Both the position numbers and the translations under genes were made by a program. Below the pieces are notes generated by a model that saw only the letters and a program-made list of their open reading frames with translations, ran no database searches and was not told where the DNA came from. 64,000 nucleotides of DNA from Ipomoea triloba (taxonomy: Eukaryota; Streptophyta; Magnoliopsida; Solanales; Convolvulaceae), in assembly GCF_003576645.1 (NCBI RefSeq), contig NC_044916.1, positions 36,998,261 to 37,062,260 on the forward strand, written 5' to 3'. Below, piece after piece: positions 23,801 to 36,653 of this stretch (positions are counted from its first letter, which is position 1; every line of letters begins with the position of its first letter).

Positions 23801-26800
23801 GTTAAAACTTAAAAGAAAAAAAGTCACTTGTATTCCATCAAGCAAATCATGAAGTGAGTCATTTAATGCTTCTAGCTCTGATGAACTTTTGCCTGCAAAG
23901 AGAAAAAAAGGGTGCACAGTTTAGTAGTTCCATGGATGAACTTTTCAGCCTGTATTTGGATAGACTTATGAAAAGAGTTTATTGCTTTTGAGAAACTGTT
24001 TCGAGTTTATCTTCATAAGCTATTTCAAGAAACTTATTACAATAAGCAGAAGTGCAGCTTTTCAAATACCAATTGAAATGGCAAAACCATAGTATTAAGT
24101 AGTCCATTAGCCCCACCCTCCCTCTCCCCCTGTTCTCTCTTCTAGAATTGTAATTCTACTATCCAGCTTGATACAGTGAACAAAGTCTAAGACACATGCA
24201 CTCCACTTGGACACATAAATCCAAGATCCAACTGGGGCAGTGGACGCTAAACCAATAAATTAGTAGTCCATTCTTCATATATAAATAAAAACATTAAAAG
24301 GGAGAGGAAGTACCAGCTTTGTTGTCATTATCATCAATATCCATGATGCCTAAATCATCATCATCCTCCTCATCTTGTACACTTTTATTGCCATTGGCAA
24401 GTCCTCCTGGAGGAACAAGTGCAGGAACTTCAAAGCACATAAAATGTGCAAAGAAAGAACTCTGCAAAATTTAGGAATACAGGTTTAATTGAGACTCAAT
24501 AATAATACACAATATGTACAAGTCAGCACTTAGGGATGCACCCCACAGAGAATGCTGCAGAAAGTCAAAGTGTAACCTCATCCACAAGTAGTGGGATAAA
24601 TATGGTAAGCATTTTAGCATATGCTTCTGACACAGTAGAAGTGTCTGCATTATTCACACTCTGGCTGGAACCTGTGGAACCTTCAAGCCATACAGTTGGA
24701 TTTCTTGATGCCTTTGTACTTGCACGAAGTTCATTTGCGAACTCACGAGCCTGCAAAGAACCAACAGCACAATGTAACAAACAACACCATAGACCATAGA
24801 TTTCCTAAACAGTCAGAGACACTATAATGCCAAGAGTTTACTCATTCTAGTTGGAAAATATGATCTCATGAGAGATTTAAAAAAGGACTAGAAATGAACA
24901 ATGCATTATAAATTAACAGAAGGCAGACCGCAGGCGTTCAAAGCAGCTAATAGCATTGAAAACTCAACAAATGTGAGTAAATTTTATTCTTGGTCCTAAA
25001 TGTAGATAGCTATGTACAAAAACTTTCAAGATAATTTCACAAAGTTCATGAGTTAACTTACCTCACGGCGCAAAAGCAAGTTAAGGGATGTACAGTAAGC
25101 TTTTCTTAGAGGGCCTAAGCAGTTCTTGTCAAGGCTCTGCACATGAAAGATAATAATTAAATAAAAGAACATTTGTTCTATAACTTAATGCAATTATATA
25201 ATACATCCTTATCTAACCTTCAAGTGTTGTAAAAGTCGAGCATACGTCCGGCACTTGTATCGTAGATCAGCATGGTCAGGCCTTTTCAATTGCCCACGCT
25301 GTTAAATTACATGATGAGCAGTTCTCAACAATATAATTATGGAAAGTAAACATCATGGCCATAAAATAGGAGATTTTAGGAGACACTGAGTACCTGAGAG
25401 AAGTAACTCTTATCACTTATCATGAAATCAACCAAACTAGAAAAGTAGTCTCTCAAGAACTCAGAAGCTCTACGAACAAAAGTAGTTTTCAATTTGTCAA
25501 GTTCTGCTTGCTTCTCTTTTACCTATTAAGAGGTTCAAAAGCATTTTCATAAGCAACTCACAATTTTCTTTACAAAATGAGACACATATACCAGATTACT
25601 GGTATGGCAAAATGACATTGCTCAATGCAAAGTGAGGTTTCTGGAGGTAAGGAAAACTTGAATTAACAACACTTGTACAAAGGTTCAAACCTTCCAAATA
25701 CATAAATAGACCCTAGCCTTGAAATGATTCAATTGAATTTTAGGAATTGACTGGTTAACATCTAAAGGTCAAAGATCCTGTAAATACTTTACATAGAGCA
25801 CGACCATTACTACCTATTTCACTAAATAATTCAACAAATGTCACACAAATAACTTATTCTTTTCTTTTACACAGTTTCAAAATCAGATATTTGGATCTAT
25901 TTTCTGTTCTCATTAAGAGGAATGCATACCTAAATCACTATTGTTTCTCTACATTAGTTACAATGTTATTTATGCCCAGTGCAGAGAAATGAGCCTTTAA
26001 AGGAGAGGTAAGAGAAAGTAATATAATATGTACATACAGCTTGCATTTTGGCATAGCTAGGATCCAAATTAGGTGCTTCAAGGCCACGTAGAGCATTGGT
26101 CAACCATTCGCAAGCTTCAATATTTTGAAGCATGCGTGCTTCATCAAATGAACCACTGGTTAAACTTGCTGCATACTGAGACAAGGAAAATGATTAGGCA
26201 AAAACATAAAAGCATTAGTAATCAGTTGTGTAATCTGTACTAAAGAAAAAAGAGAAGCACCTCAGAAGGAATTCGCAATTTTTCAAGAAGCTTATCAAGT
26301 TGCTCAATCAATACTTTATTGTTTACTGACTGCATTTCCAACTTGTTATTGCGGACTTCTATCTGCATAAAGTACAAAGGAGGGCAAGCAGATAAATCAC
26401 TTGCATGGGTGGGCATATGAAATTAGATATGAAATGCAGAGGTTCCCTACCGATTCGATGTCTTCTCTCATGTGTCTAAGTTTTAAATTAAAGATGCTCA
26501 ACCATTCATCCATGTCTTCAACACAATTAGAAGCAGATTCAAGCCCCTGTAGTACCTGTAGAAACAGAAATATACAATTAAGTTTAATAATTTAAAAAAA
26601 TAACAATAATAGAAGTGGATAGAATCAACTTTGTTTCAAAGGCATTGTTTTATGATCTAAAAAAATTAAACCTAGGGGAAGATATGAAGCATGACTGCAT
26701 GATACATCAGTACTGACAGTCCCTGAAGCTATATGCATATTATGAATTAATTTCATATTTTAAAAAAAAAATACGCATGGACATGCAAATACATATTACA

Positions 26801-29800
26801 ACATTGTATATAAAGAAAAGGAGTAAGAAGCATGGAACTAAAATATAGGCAGCAAACTGATGATAACACTCAAAAAATGTGCAATTGTCACCTCATCTAT
26901 TAAAGGCTCATTCTCCAATATGGCATGAACATTTGCTGCTTCCAAAGCTTGAAGTTCTCTCTTCATCCTCTCAGAAAATGCCTCCGCTTCACCAATGCCA
27001 ATGACATAGCTGCAGATCATACATGATACAACTCTAGACATAGTCAGAACCATGTTAAGATCAAAGGCTAAACAATAAGGAAGACTTTATCCTTAAAATT
27101 TGACAATGGAAAAGAAGCATAGGATTTAGAAAAACAAAGTTCAAGACAAGTGACCAAAATGTTGTGGGTGGGGGAAGTATTAAACTTCCATGAAACAATA
27201 TGCAACTTAGAAGAATTATTTTAAACTAGAAAGAAAAATTAAATAAAAAACAGATATCAGATACTACAGTGATAAAGTGAAATTGTATCAGATAATATAG
27301 TAATAAACTTAACTATAGAACTCAACTCAAATAAATTAGCCACTATTTACTTCACTCCAATATCCCAGGTCATACTGAGACTTGAAAAAGTAGAGGCCTC
27401 CAAAAAGGAGGCATATGAAGTATAAATGCCATTTAAATCTCTAACTAAATCCTGAGAATAAGTCACTTTTAGGAAAAGAGGGAAAAAAGTTACATACGTG
27501 CCTAAAAGAGCCTCCATATCCTCCTCCTCAGCTTGTGACACAAGTTCCCTTTCAACAGTCACTCTCATGTCAGCTTCTGCCTCCACAGCAGCCACAGGCA
27601 CAGCTTGAAGGTTACCACCTTTTTGTTTGCTAATTACAGCAGCTGTATTTTGACTATTTTCCTGCATTAGATGTATACATATTAAGGCTATGATTGTAAA
27701 ACTAATTAGTAAGTGCAGGTTTCTAGACGGGAGGAAGAAATGATTTTCTAGACAAGAATGTCAATCAATAGAGAGTAATTCTTTTGGAAAGTGATACTAA
27801 AAGAAATTTTTTAAATAAAATGCAACATGATTGAAGCAAGTGAAGAAAATTTTAATGACCACCTTCGCCCAAAGTGCCATCTCTACCACGTCTATCCCAA
27901 CAACCTTTGGGAGACGGCCCAATACATCTTTGCAGAGGTTTAAGATGCAAAGCAAAAGGCGATTCCTGAGTACATAAATATTTCACTGGATTACTGAAAA
28001 GATCAGCATAGAACTATCAAGACAAAGTTCAGCTACTCAAATGAGATACTGCACCTGTCATCAACGTTGCGCATTGTCCATTGAGGGGGAGCTACAGATG
28101 CACTTCTAAGATTATCAAATCCCTATAGCAATGAGATCATCAAATTAAGGATTTTCAGCTGGGCAGCTACATATGGATATCATTAATTAAGCCAAAATTC
28201 ACAGGAGAAATAACAAGAGGTTATGAAATTAGAATTACCAGAGTAAATGTACAGCCACTTGGATCATTAGTTACAACCTCCACCTTTGAAAGATGCTTCA
28301 GCTTATACAACTTGGCAGGCTAAAGGCACATAAGTAATTATATTGTTAGCTTAAGCATTGATTTAAAGAAAATGTGCTTGACATGAAAAGGCACTTTTCC
28401 AATACATTTATTCAGACACTACTTATTTTTAAACATTTAAATCAATATAAACTGCTTTTGATGAGTATTATCAACGGGTTCAGAGAGGCAGAGACATACA
28501 TCCTGGTTGGAAATTAGTTATTACATGCAACATTACTACATTAGTTCATTGTATTAGCTTAAATGCCAGCCAAATTAGTTGTCAGCTATTTAAATTTGAT
28601 AAATGATATAAAAGGGCATGAGTACATTTCATCGTTGATAATCATTCTTTTTTAGTAACACTTTTAGATCTTTATGAGTTTATTCTTATGAGAATATATT
28701 TAAATATTTAATGTATTAAAATTTCTTTATTTTTAATGACTTTTCTTTCAATTATTATAATTAGGATACTAAATAAAATAAATAAATAAGTGAAATTTAA
28801 TAATTTATTATTTAAATATCACCTACCAAAATATTAGGCAATGCATTTAATTTTTCACAACTTATGAGTAGGATTGTCATTTAACATATTTGACATTTAT
28901 ATTACAAAAAGCTCCTCAAACAAGCTTTTTCAAATTAGTATTTTGAGCTCAAACAACTAATTTTAAAAATTGTTACAACACACAAAAATTAGCTTTTTGA
29001 CCCAGACAAACCTCTAATTCTGCTTCAAAAAGCAAAAAGCTCTTTGCCAAACAGGGGCAAAATAGATTTGATGATTACTATATTTGAATTAGACATACAA
29101 CAGCTCTGTTTTCAAGCATACTAACTGCATAAAAAGGTAAAACCAAAATAAGTTTTCATTTCATAATTTTAGAGACCACCGGCAATATTAGAACTATGTT
29201 AACAGTTTCATGCCAATATATGTGCTATAATGACTAAACCATCGATATATTTTATATCCTAATAATCTATGAAACTGATTAGGAAAAGCACCAAATAAAT
29301 TACTAAGAAAAAAAAAAGGTAATTACCTCAAGAACACCTCCAGTGGAATACTTTAGCACACGTAGAAAAGCTCTAGTCTGCTGACCTTTTTCTTTTGCTG
29401 CATAAGCCACAAGAAAGGGTTAACTAAATAAATAAAAGCAAAGCTTATAAATTGACAACTGGAATAATTGTACAATAGAAATATATCAAAGCACTATATA
29501 ATCAGGCAAGGAAATAAGGAAAATGCATAAAATATAGCTCTAATTGAGGTGGATGTGAAGGAATATGAGAAAGGACCATATCAGAAATGACTTCATTTAA
29601 AGCAAGGTGGAGACAATTTTGATTAAGATGATTCCTATAAGTGCATCACAAACTTTAACATGTGCCAGTTTGCAACAGTGATAATGAGTAATGAGAGTAG
29701 TAGATAAGGAGGAACACCACAACTTGGTGGATATTGGATAAACTCAAAAAAGTAATTAGGATTGCGAGTTCAAGTGCTCAAGGTCTTAGTAGAACTGAAT

Positions 29801-30421
29801 GGAGACATAGCATCAAGTTAGTCTACTGTAACAAGATTAGAGATTAGAGTTTAGTAGATTATTATTATTTATTTTTCCTTCACTATATCAAACAAATATA
29901 ACTGAAACTTCTTACAGATTATTGAACTTAAAATCGGAGAGCAAACCAATCTCAAGCTTACTGATTGACATTTATATCCACTACTGGAACTTCTATAGAA
30001 AGCACAAAACAATTATCTGAAATAAGAGTTTAACTTTCAGTCCCGTTATAATCAAAGCAAGGCGCCTAGCAAATGCTAAAACCATGGCTATAAAACTCCA
30101 GCATAACACAGACATTGTGAGCACTCCGATGTAAACTGTCATTAGTCTCTTACAATACAAGGCTTGTGTATCGAGAATTAGAATCAGATCACGGCGCAAT
30201 TGAAAATGTGAAATACCGTAGAAAGATGGAAATCGCGTACCGGAAATAGCTAGAACCCTAGGTTTGGCCATTTGACCGCGGCCTAACTTGCTCCCCGGTT
30301 TGCCCCAGATCCCGCGGCTCTTGGCGACTCGGATCGACATTAAGACCGTCTGCTTGGTGCCTTCTATCGCCACCTCGCAGGCTCTCCGGAGTTCCTCATC
30401 GTCGGCGCTGGATTTCGCCAT
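20880..30421 (-). CDS. SEC3A: Exocyst complex component SEC3A
   Basis: I assembled 25 minus-strand exons in frame to 892 residues: 30241-30421, 29327-29397, 28239-28319, 28055-28122, 27863-27965, 27498-27661, 26892-27009, 26451-26555, 26261-26362, 26038-26175, 25394-25522, 25218-25298, 25062-25136, 24577-24750, 24314-24461, 23828-23892, 23544-23714, 23356-23435, 22610-22691, 21820-21917, 21603-21711, 21396-21464, 21241-21306, 21082-21171, 20880-20990. All introns are GT-AG. The N-terminus ([16 protein letters not shown]) and C-terminus ([11 protein letters not shown]) match plant SEC3A, which is close to 890 residues. A Sec3 PH-like, phosphoinositide-binding N-terminal domain (~20-140) is followed by a coiled-coil stretch (~170-300), the Sec3 C-terminal rod, and an acidic insert ([16 protein letters not shown]). 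SEC3 tethers secretory vesicles to the plasma membrane as part of the octameric exocyst, supporting polar growth and cell-plate formation. Confidence 0.96.
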
Positions 30422-30432
30422 TCACTAACTAA

Positions 30433-30452
30433 TCTCTCTCTCTCTCTCTCTT
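30433..30452. repeat. CT/GA dinucleotide tract in the SEC3A leader
   Basis: A perfect (CT)n run reads as (GA)n on the SEC3A sense strand and ends about 12 bp before its ATG. GA-rich leaders are common in plant housekeeping genes and can bind BBR/BPC-type GAGA factors; that role is inference. Confidence 0.75.
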
Positions 30453-30744
30453 CCGGACTTCTAAGTTCTAGCTCACCTGCAATAACCAGAAGCTGAGGAG
30501 AATTGGACAAGGTGAACCTGAATTTTCCGGGAGAAATTCAGTCTACACGAGTCATTGAAAGACCACTTATGACGAGAAAAGAAAAGTACACGTATATCTT
30601 TGCCCGGAGCTTGCGCAACGCTGTACTTTTACAATGAAAAATGATACCGACAGTTACTACACGTACTATTTCATACATTTTTTTAATATATTTATAGCTA
30701 GATTAATCATGTAACAAACATTATTTCTTTTGCAAATATGTATA

Positions 30745-31475
30745 CTTTTTTCTTAGATCAATTGGAAGGAGTGATCAAAAACACAAGATGGGAAGGAGTC
30801 ATCAATTGGGAATATGGGAATTTCATCGTGAAAAGTTGCTACAAAGTTTTGAGTGAAGAATTAAGGGAGGAGACAGTTAAAAATTTAATTTTTATCTGAA
30901 ATGTATTTGCCAACTAAAGATCTCCTATCATTAAGAAAGTTGATTATGGTGAAAATTGCCCTATGTGTGATCCTGAAAAGGAAACTGTTTGGCACCTGTT
31001 CCTAGACTATTCTTTTGCCAAACAATGTTGGAACCTCTTCGGATTTCAACTGCGAAATACTCAGACAAATTCGGTTGAAGGTTGGTTTGTTCATCTCTCA
31101 TCCTCATTATAAATGGAACAACTTTTGCACAGTAATGATGTACTGTTGAGAAATTTGGAGGTTTTGAATAATAGAAGACTGCATAATGTTGGAATCATCA
31201 CTGTTAAAGCCAATAATTACCTATGTGACTGGAGGGAGGCATCTACTACAGCCATTACAGCTCACAAGGATTCCGACAATGTGCAAACTAAGTGGTTGAA
31301 GTCCCATGAAGGTTTTTCTTAAATTAAATGTCGGAACTTCAATCAACAGAGACAATGCAATCGAAAGATGGGCTTTGGTTGCGTGATCAGGGACGACCAA
31401 GGAAACTTCATAACATCGAGATGAATACAGTGGAATGGAGTCTTTTCCCTCAATGAAGTTGAAACAACATCCATG
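30745..31475 (+). pseudogene. Degenerate LINE (non-LTR retrotransposon) 3' portion
   Basis: Broken frames read INWEYGNFIVKSCYKVL, then CPMCDPEKETVWHLFLDYSF and KQCWNLFGF. This is the zf-RVT zinc-binding pattern found after the reverse transcriptase of plant LINE-type elements. Further on, GFGCVIRDDQGNFI resembles the start of the RNase H domain that such elements carry. Stops and frameshifts interrupt every frame, and the reverse transcriptase core is missing. It is an inactive fragment upstream of SEC3A. Confidence 0.7.
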
Positions 31476-31517
31476 TAATACTCTTTCACTACATTATAAT
31501 ATAACAACAAAATAATA

Positions 31518-31770
31518 CTACATTCGTCTCATTTTGATTGTCTGGTTAATTCAACGAGGCTTGATTGAAGTTACTTTTAATCAAAATTTTCATAATATTA
31601 AGTTTAGCATTAATATATAAATTTATATATTTATAAACTACATTAAAAGTACTATTAAACACAAAGAATTAAATTTAAAAATAATAAAAAATTACTAAAT
31701 AAAATAAGCAATGAGGAAAGAGTTAGTTTGACCAATGAATAATAAATAGGACACGTAAAATGAGACAAAT
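31518..31770 (-). mobile_element. Stowaway-like MITE, diverged copy
   Basis: This is a ~250-bp non-coding element with ends near TACATTCGTCTCATTTT and AAAATGAGAC. Its interior is the reverse complement of the better-preserved element at 38157-38414 (shared blocks around TTGTCTGGTT, TTTCATAATATTAAG and GACCAATGAATA). The ends are more mutated than in the other copy. Confidence 0.75.
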
Positions 31771-32149
31771 ATATTGTGAAATACAAATGATTTTTCAGTC
31801 TTCAATTATGATTTTTAAAAATAAAATAAATATAAAAAATATAGTGGGTCAACTCACATTGTATTTTTTAAAAATTCAAAATGCCCTTATATTTAATGAC
31901 ATCTCAATGATTTTGTTGACTGATGACCAAAAATAGTCATGCTACAATAATACTAAAACCAAATGAAGATGTTTTGATTTAAAAAAAAATTAAAAACAAA
32001 AATTAAAAGTGAACTACTACTTATAAATCTAGAGGACAGAATTAACTCTTAAAAATGAATAGTCATTGGAAAATAGTTTATCAAAATGAATAGTCATTGG
32101 AAAATAGTTTATCAAATTATCAACTAGCTAGTATTACAATTTTTTTTAA

Positions 32150-33072
32150 GGGAAAATGGCATCTTTAGTCCCTGAGTTATAGGGGTAGTGTAGACTCAGT
32201 CCCTGAGTTATGGCTGTATGCGAGTTTAGTCCCTCAGTTATTCGCAAAGTGGCGAGTTTAGTCCCTGGCCATTAAATTTGACGAAAAAATTTAAAAATAT
32301 TCAAAATTTGAGGGGTAAAATAGGAAATTCACATTTTATTATTCTTCTTATATCAAAACCACTTTTACAACATTATTTTTCACTTCTTAGCCTAATTATT
32401 TTCAAGATTTTTCATTTTTAAAAGCATTTTAATAACTTTCAAATGACTTGTTAGGAACCTGACTCTCGTATAACACACTTAAAACTTAGCACAAATAAAG
32501 AAATGCATGATCATTGTATTTAGGTGTATGAAACACACTATCCTAACAAGTTTTTATCTTTTTACTAAGCAACAAATGTAATAAAATTAAAACTTTTGAG
32601 ATAGGATAGTGTGTAAAAAAATCTCAAAAGTTTTAATTTTATTACATTTGTTGCTTAGTAAAAAGATAAAAACTTGTTAGGATAGTGTGTTTCATACACC
32701 TAAATACAATGATCATGCATTTCTTTGTTTGTGCTAAGTTTTAAGTGTGTTATACGAGAGTCAGGTTCCTAACAAGTCATTTGAAAGTTATTAAAATGCT
32801 TTTAAAATTGAAGAATCTTGAAAATAATTAGGATAAGAAGTGAAAAATAATATTGTAAAAGTGGTTTTATATAAGAAGAAGAATAAAATGTGAATTTCCT
32901 ATTTTATCCCTCAAATTTTGAATATTTTTTAATTTTTTCGTCAAATTTAATGGTCAGGGACTAAACTCGCCACTTCGCGAATAACTGAGGGACTAAACTC
33001 GCATACACCCATAACTCAAGGACTGAGTTTACACTACCCCTATAACTCAGGGACTAAAAATGCCATTTTCCC
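32150..33072. mobile_element. Foldback MITE, 452-bp arms, 9-bp target duplication
   Basis: The element begins GGGAAAATGGC and ends GCCATTTTCCC. Two 452-bp arms (32150-32601 and 32621-33072) are nearly perfect reverse complements around a 19-bp loop. A perfect 9-bp direct repeat, TTTTTTTAA, flanks it at 32141-32149 and 33073-33081. A 9-bp duplication with very long inverted repeats is typical of Mutator-like (MULE) foldback elements. It has no coding frame, so it is non-autonomous. The right end is 170 bp past the stop codon of the minus-strand ARI gene, so a normal-length ARI 3' UTR could run into it. Any transcript across it would form one long hairpin, a possible small-RNA source (inference). 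Confidence 0.9.
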
Positions 33073-33242
33073 TTTTTTTAAAGGATCTATTATTCTATTC
33101 ATGCTTCCTCTAGGCTCTAGCAAAATGCAGTCACTACTCACTACTCACTACTCAGGAATCAGGATATTCATCGATATTGTGAAGCCTACCATTTTCCTTG
33201 CTATAATCTGTCTGCACAGACAAAGTTGAACAAAATCTGCAG

Positions 33243-35902
33243 TTAAAGAGTGACACTTGTTGAAAATGTGTCTTCAAGTTCTGATGCTTTCACTGCGCCG
33301 CATGAGCTATATGGAGCTACGTTATGGTTGGACTGAAGATGAATCAGTAAATCGCTTTCAATGCAATCATATCTGCAAACCAACATTCACCTACAGTCAG
33401 ATAGATTTTCTGATTTTCATATACATGAATGAAAAAACATTAGCAGTGTTTAAGAACAGGGGATCTTACAGTTTTTTGCAGAAGTTATCAATGACTCCCG
33501 AGAGAGTGACAATCTTCATTTTCATCTGGACAACCTTATCTTCGGGGAAATCATCAAACGACTCATCCAGACACATCGAGAGCCTCTCGATGTTTGTCTC
33601 GAGCTGCTGTTGCTGGTCCTCGAAAAGGTCCTGTTTCATGTCCTTTTCGCTCTGGGTCATATCGTTCTCGTACAGTTCATCACCAAAAATGTAATAAGCA
33701 AATACATAGGAATACGAGAGAAGCTGTCTTGACTGGGAGAGCCTGTAAAATCCATTTGTCACCCAGCTAAAGTCTTTTGATGCCAAACCTTTCAGTTCAA
33801 GATTCAAAACCTTTTCTTGCAACTTTTGCTCCATACTTGCTTCAGCCTTGAGAGAATCGGTGTGAGCTTTGTAACGGCTGTAGTAATGAGAGTAGCGGAA
33901 TATCTGCTTTCTTGAATCAATAACTTTCTTGTTCTCAGCTTCTTTGAATCGCCCACAAGTGTGACCCTCGATACTGTCCCACGTATGATTCATACCAGTA
34001 GCCCCGCCACAAAGCCAACTAAAACGAGCCCATTAACACATTAGCAAGTGATAAAGAAATAAACAACCAACCACAACATATATATAATGCATAAAGATTT
34101 CCTTCAATCTATAAATCTGAATTATATATATATCTACAGATGGGTAGTACTCACCAAAATGGCTGTCCACATATGCATCGGACAAGGTTGCATCCTCCAT
34201 TTTTCTCCACAGGCTTACTGCATTTTGGGCAGTACCTCGTGTTGGCTGTAATCCAATCGACTGAGCGTGATTCTTCACCGCATTTCTTCATCCACATCTC
34301 CCACATCAGACACGAACAAGGCGAGTGCATCTCAGATGAGCAACCAAAACAAAATTGTAGACCACACGCACATTCAACCTCGCAATATTCATCACACTCA
34401 TCAAGACGGATTGCATTTCCACAATGTGGTGTGCTCGGGCACCATTTGACCTGCTTGTTATCCTCGATATACGACTCCAAAAGAAAATGATCAAATTTCT
34501 CTGCCAGTTTCGGATCTCTCGCTCTAACTAGATCTCTAATCTTCCCTTCATCACAAATTGCATTGCACTTGTCAGCCATGCACTTGATGCGTTTACTCCG
34601 ACCCTCATTTATTTGCACTATGAAATGCTCTGTCCAGCCTACACCAAACAACAAAAAATCAGATAAACTTTAACAGACTCAACACAACTTAAAGAATACA
34701 GCCTTCCTAACTGCAAAAATTCATCGAAATCCAATAGTTGAAATTGGAACAAATTCCAGAAAAAGGAGTCAGATTCATGCATGAAGAGTTAGAATGGATC
34801 CTTACAATCGTTGCAAAATGAATGGCCACAATCCATTATCGTTGTCTTTGCAGAAGAAATATCATCAAAGCAGATTTCACATGTCATGTCAGCGGTGGAC
34901 TCAGATAACGAGCAATCATCTTTGAGTTCTATTGTTAAACCAGCATCAGCATATAACCTTTCCTTCCCTTTCTCCACAAAGACCGTAAAGACCTTGTCAA
35001 CATCCCAACGGTAATGAATAAGTAAGGTTCGTGCATGATATTCCTTAATTGATAGCAAGTCCATTAATCTCTGTAAGTCCTCTTTCTGCAAAATTAGCAC
35101 ATATCACTATTCACTGAACCAGACTGATCAAATCAAATCAACAAAGTTTAAACACCTCAGAAGTATATATAATATATTACCTGTGCAGCCAACAGAGAGT
35201 CTTTGGTGATTATCTGCAACAAATATAACAAATACATCAACAAAGACATTAATTCAACATATACTACAAAAATCTCCCCTGCAAATTCCCATATAATTCA
35301 AATGATCCACTTTCTGGTTTTACAAGCATTAAACATTGTACAGATGAATGAAAAACTGAGTGACAGCCCTATTCTTCTACCATTGTTTTCGATTCTTGTT
35401 CTCGTTTTATCTCAAAAGTCATATACACACCTAATATAATTGGCTTTGTAATTGCATATCCTTAACAGATCAAGTGTCCATTAATCATTATCAAGTCTTT
35501 ACCATATACTGCAAATGAAGTAAATATGGAAACCTAATCAACTCAAAATTCTGCTCCTTTCCTCAACAAAATCGGCAGAAACAACAAATCGAACCGTGAA
35601 GACACACTACAAGCTGAAAGATCATCCCTCCCCAAGCAAAATGACACCATGAAGTAATTAAAAGACTGCAATTCGATCACACATACAGATACAAAGAAAC
35701 CCACGTTTAAGCATAAATAATCAGAAAAAAAAAAAACAAAAAACAAAAAACAAAAAATCCAGAAATTTTACGATACCTTGCATGACGGAGCTCTGCCGCT
35801 ATCACAATCCTTGTCAAGATAGAGACCTTCGTAATCACTATCGTCATCGTTGTAAACTTGATCGCAGTATTCCTCGTCGCTGCTCCCATACACGTCCTCC
35901 AT
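33243..35902 (-). CDS. ARI1: ARIADNE-type RBR E3 ubiquitin ligase, short C-terminus
   Basis: Six minus-strand exons (35777-35902, 35181-35213, 34806-35085, 34155-34638, 33470-34018, 33243-33372) join in frame to 533 residues. After an acidic N-terminus comes the Ariadne UBA-like part (~55-100), then RING1 with C122, C125, C139, H141, C144 and C147. The IBR follows (WCPSTPHCGNAI ... CSCLMW), then RING2 from CPKC at 283. The HECT-like acceptor cysteine is C296 in EKNGGCNL, so transthiolation should work. The Ariadne helical domain (LFEDQQQQLE) closes the protein. Sequence is nearest the ARI1/ARI2 branch. Members of that branch have, from memory, a longer tail with a DLNLP motif; this model stops soon after HNVAPYSSCG, without it. 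Substrates are unknown. Confidence 0.92.
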
Positions 35903-36640
35903 TGTTGCAGAATATATGGGAAAACCACGTCGAAAGGAATATTAAAAACACAGCTTAGGGTGTCAGTGATCGCGATATATATATATACACATATATATGC
36001 ACCGTAAAAACAAAACACATTCACCGAAAACTCTCCGAATTTTTTACTATATTTCTGAGGTTTTCTGATTTATCGTTACAGGCGAAGAGTTATATAGTGA
36101 ATCTTGGCGGCGGATAATATAGGTAATTTCTCCGAATTGCATTGGAATTGGGAACGGTTTACGTACGAATCCTACTCGTAGCCGCTATGCTTTTATTGAA
36201 TCCTTATATATATAAGTTTATCTTGTGTATATACAATTAACTTATTATTATCATATTATTATAATTATATACATTCAATTAATATATTACCTGTCTTCAG
36301 CTATCATATTATTATCTACATTATTTAAGTATATAATATACTACCATAAATACATTAACTATACTAGTATTCACAATGCACATAATTTCTAGGACTAGGA
36401 ATATTAGAATAGTAGTTTTTTTTTTTGTTTCTTTTTTTTGTTTATATTGTTGCCTCTTGGTTTTTGATAATTTTGGAAAGATCCCTTAATATTTACAATT
36501 TGCAAATTAGTGTGGAAATGTCCACTCATTGAAAAAGGAACTAGTATTTTTTTCTTTTTTATTTGCAAGAGTCCAAGTTATTCTGATTTTGCATGTTACA
36601 ATAGTAATTTGCTTATTAGTTGTTCCAAATTATTAGATTG
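35903..36640. other. ARI upstream region
   Basis: This is the likely leader and promoter of the minus-strand ARI gene in its first ~200 bp (purine/pyrimidine-mixed, with TATATATATA at 35976-35986). AT-rich DNA without genes follows. No other feature is recognised. Confidence 0.5.
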
Positions 36641-36653
36641 AAAATAATTATAT

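Noticed and set aside
33257..33694. 145-codon plus-strand frame
   Set aside because: It spans the last ARI intron and parts of two ARI exons in antisense, and has no recognisable domain.
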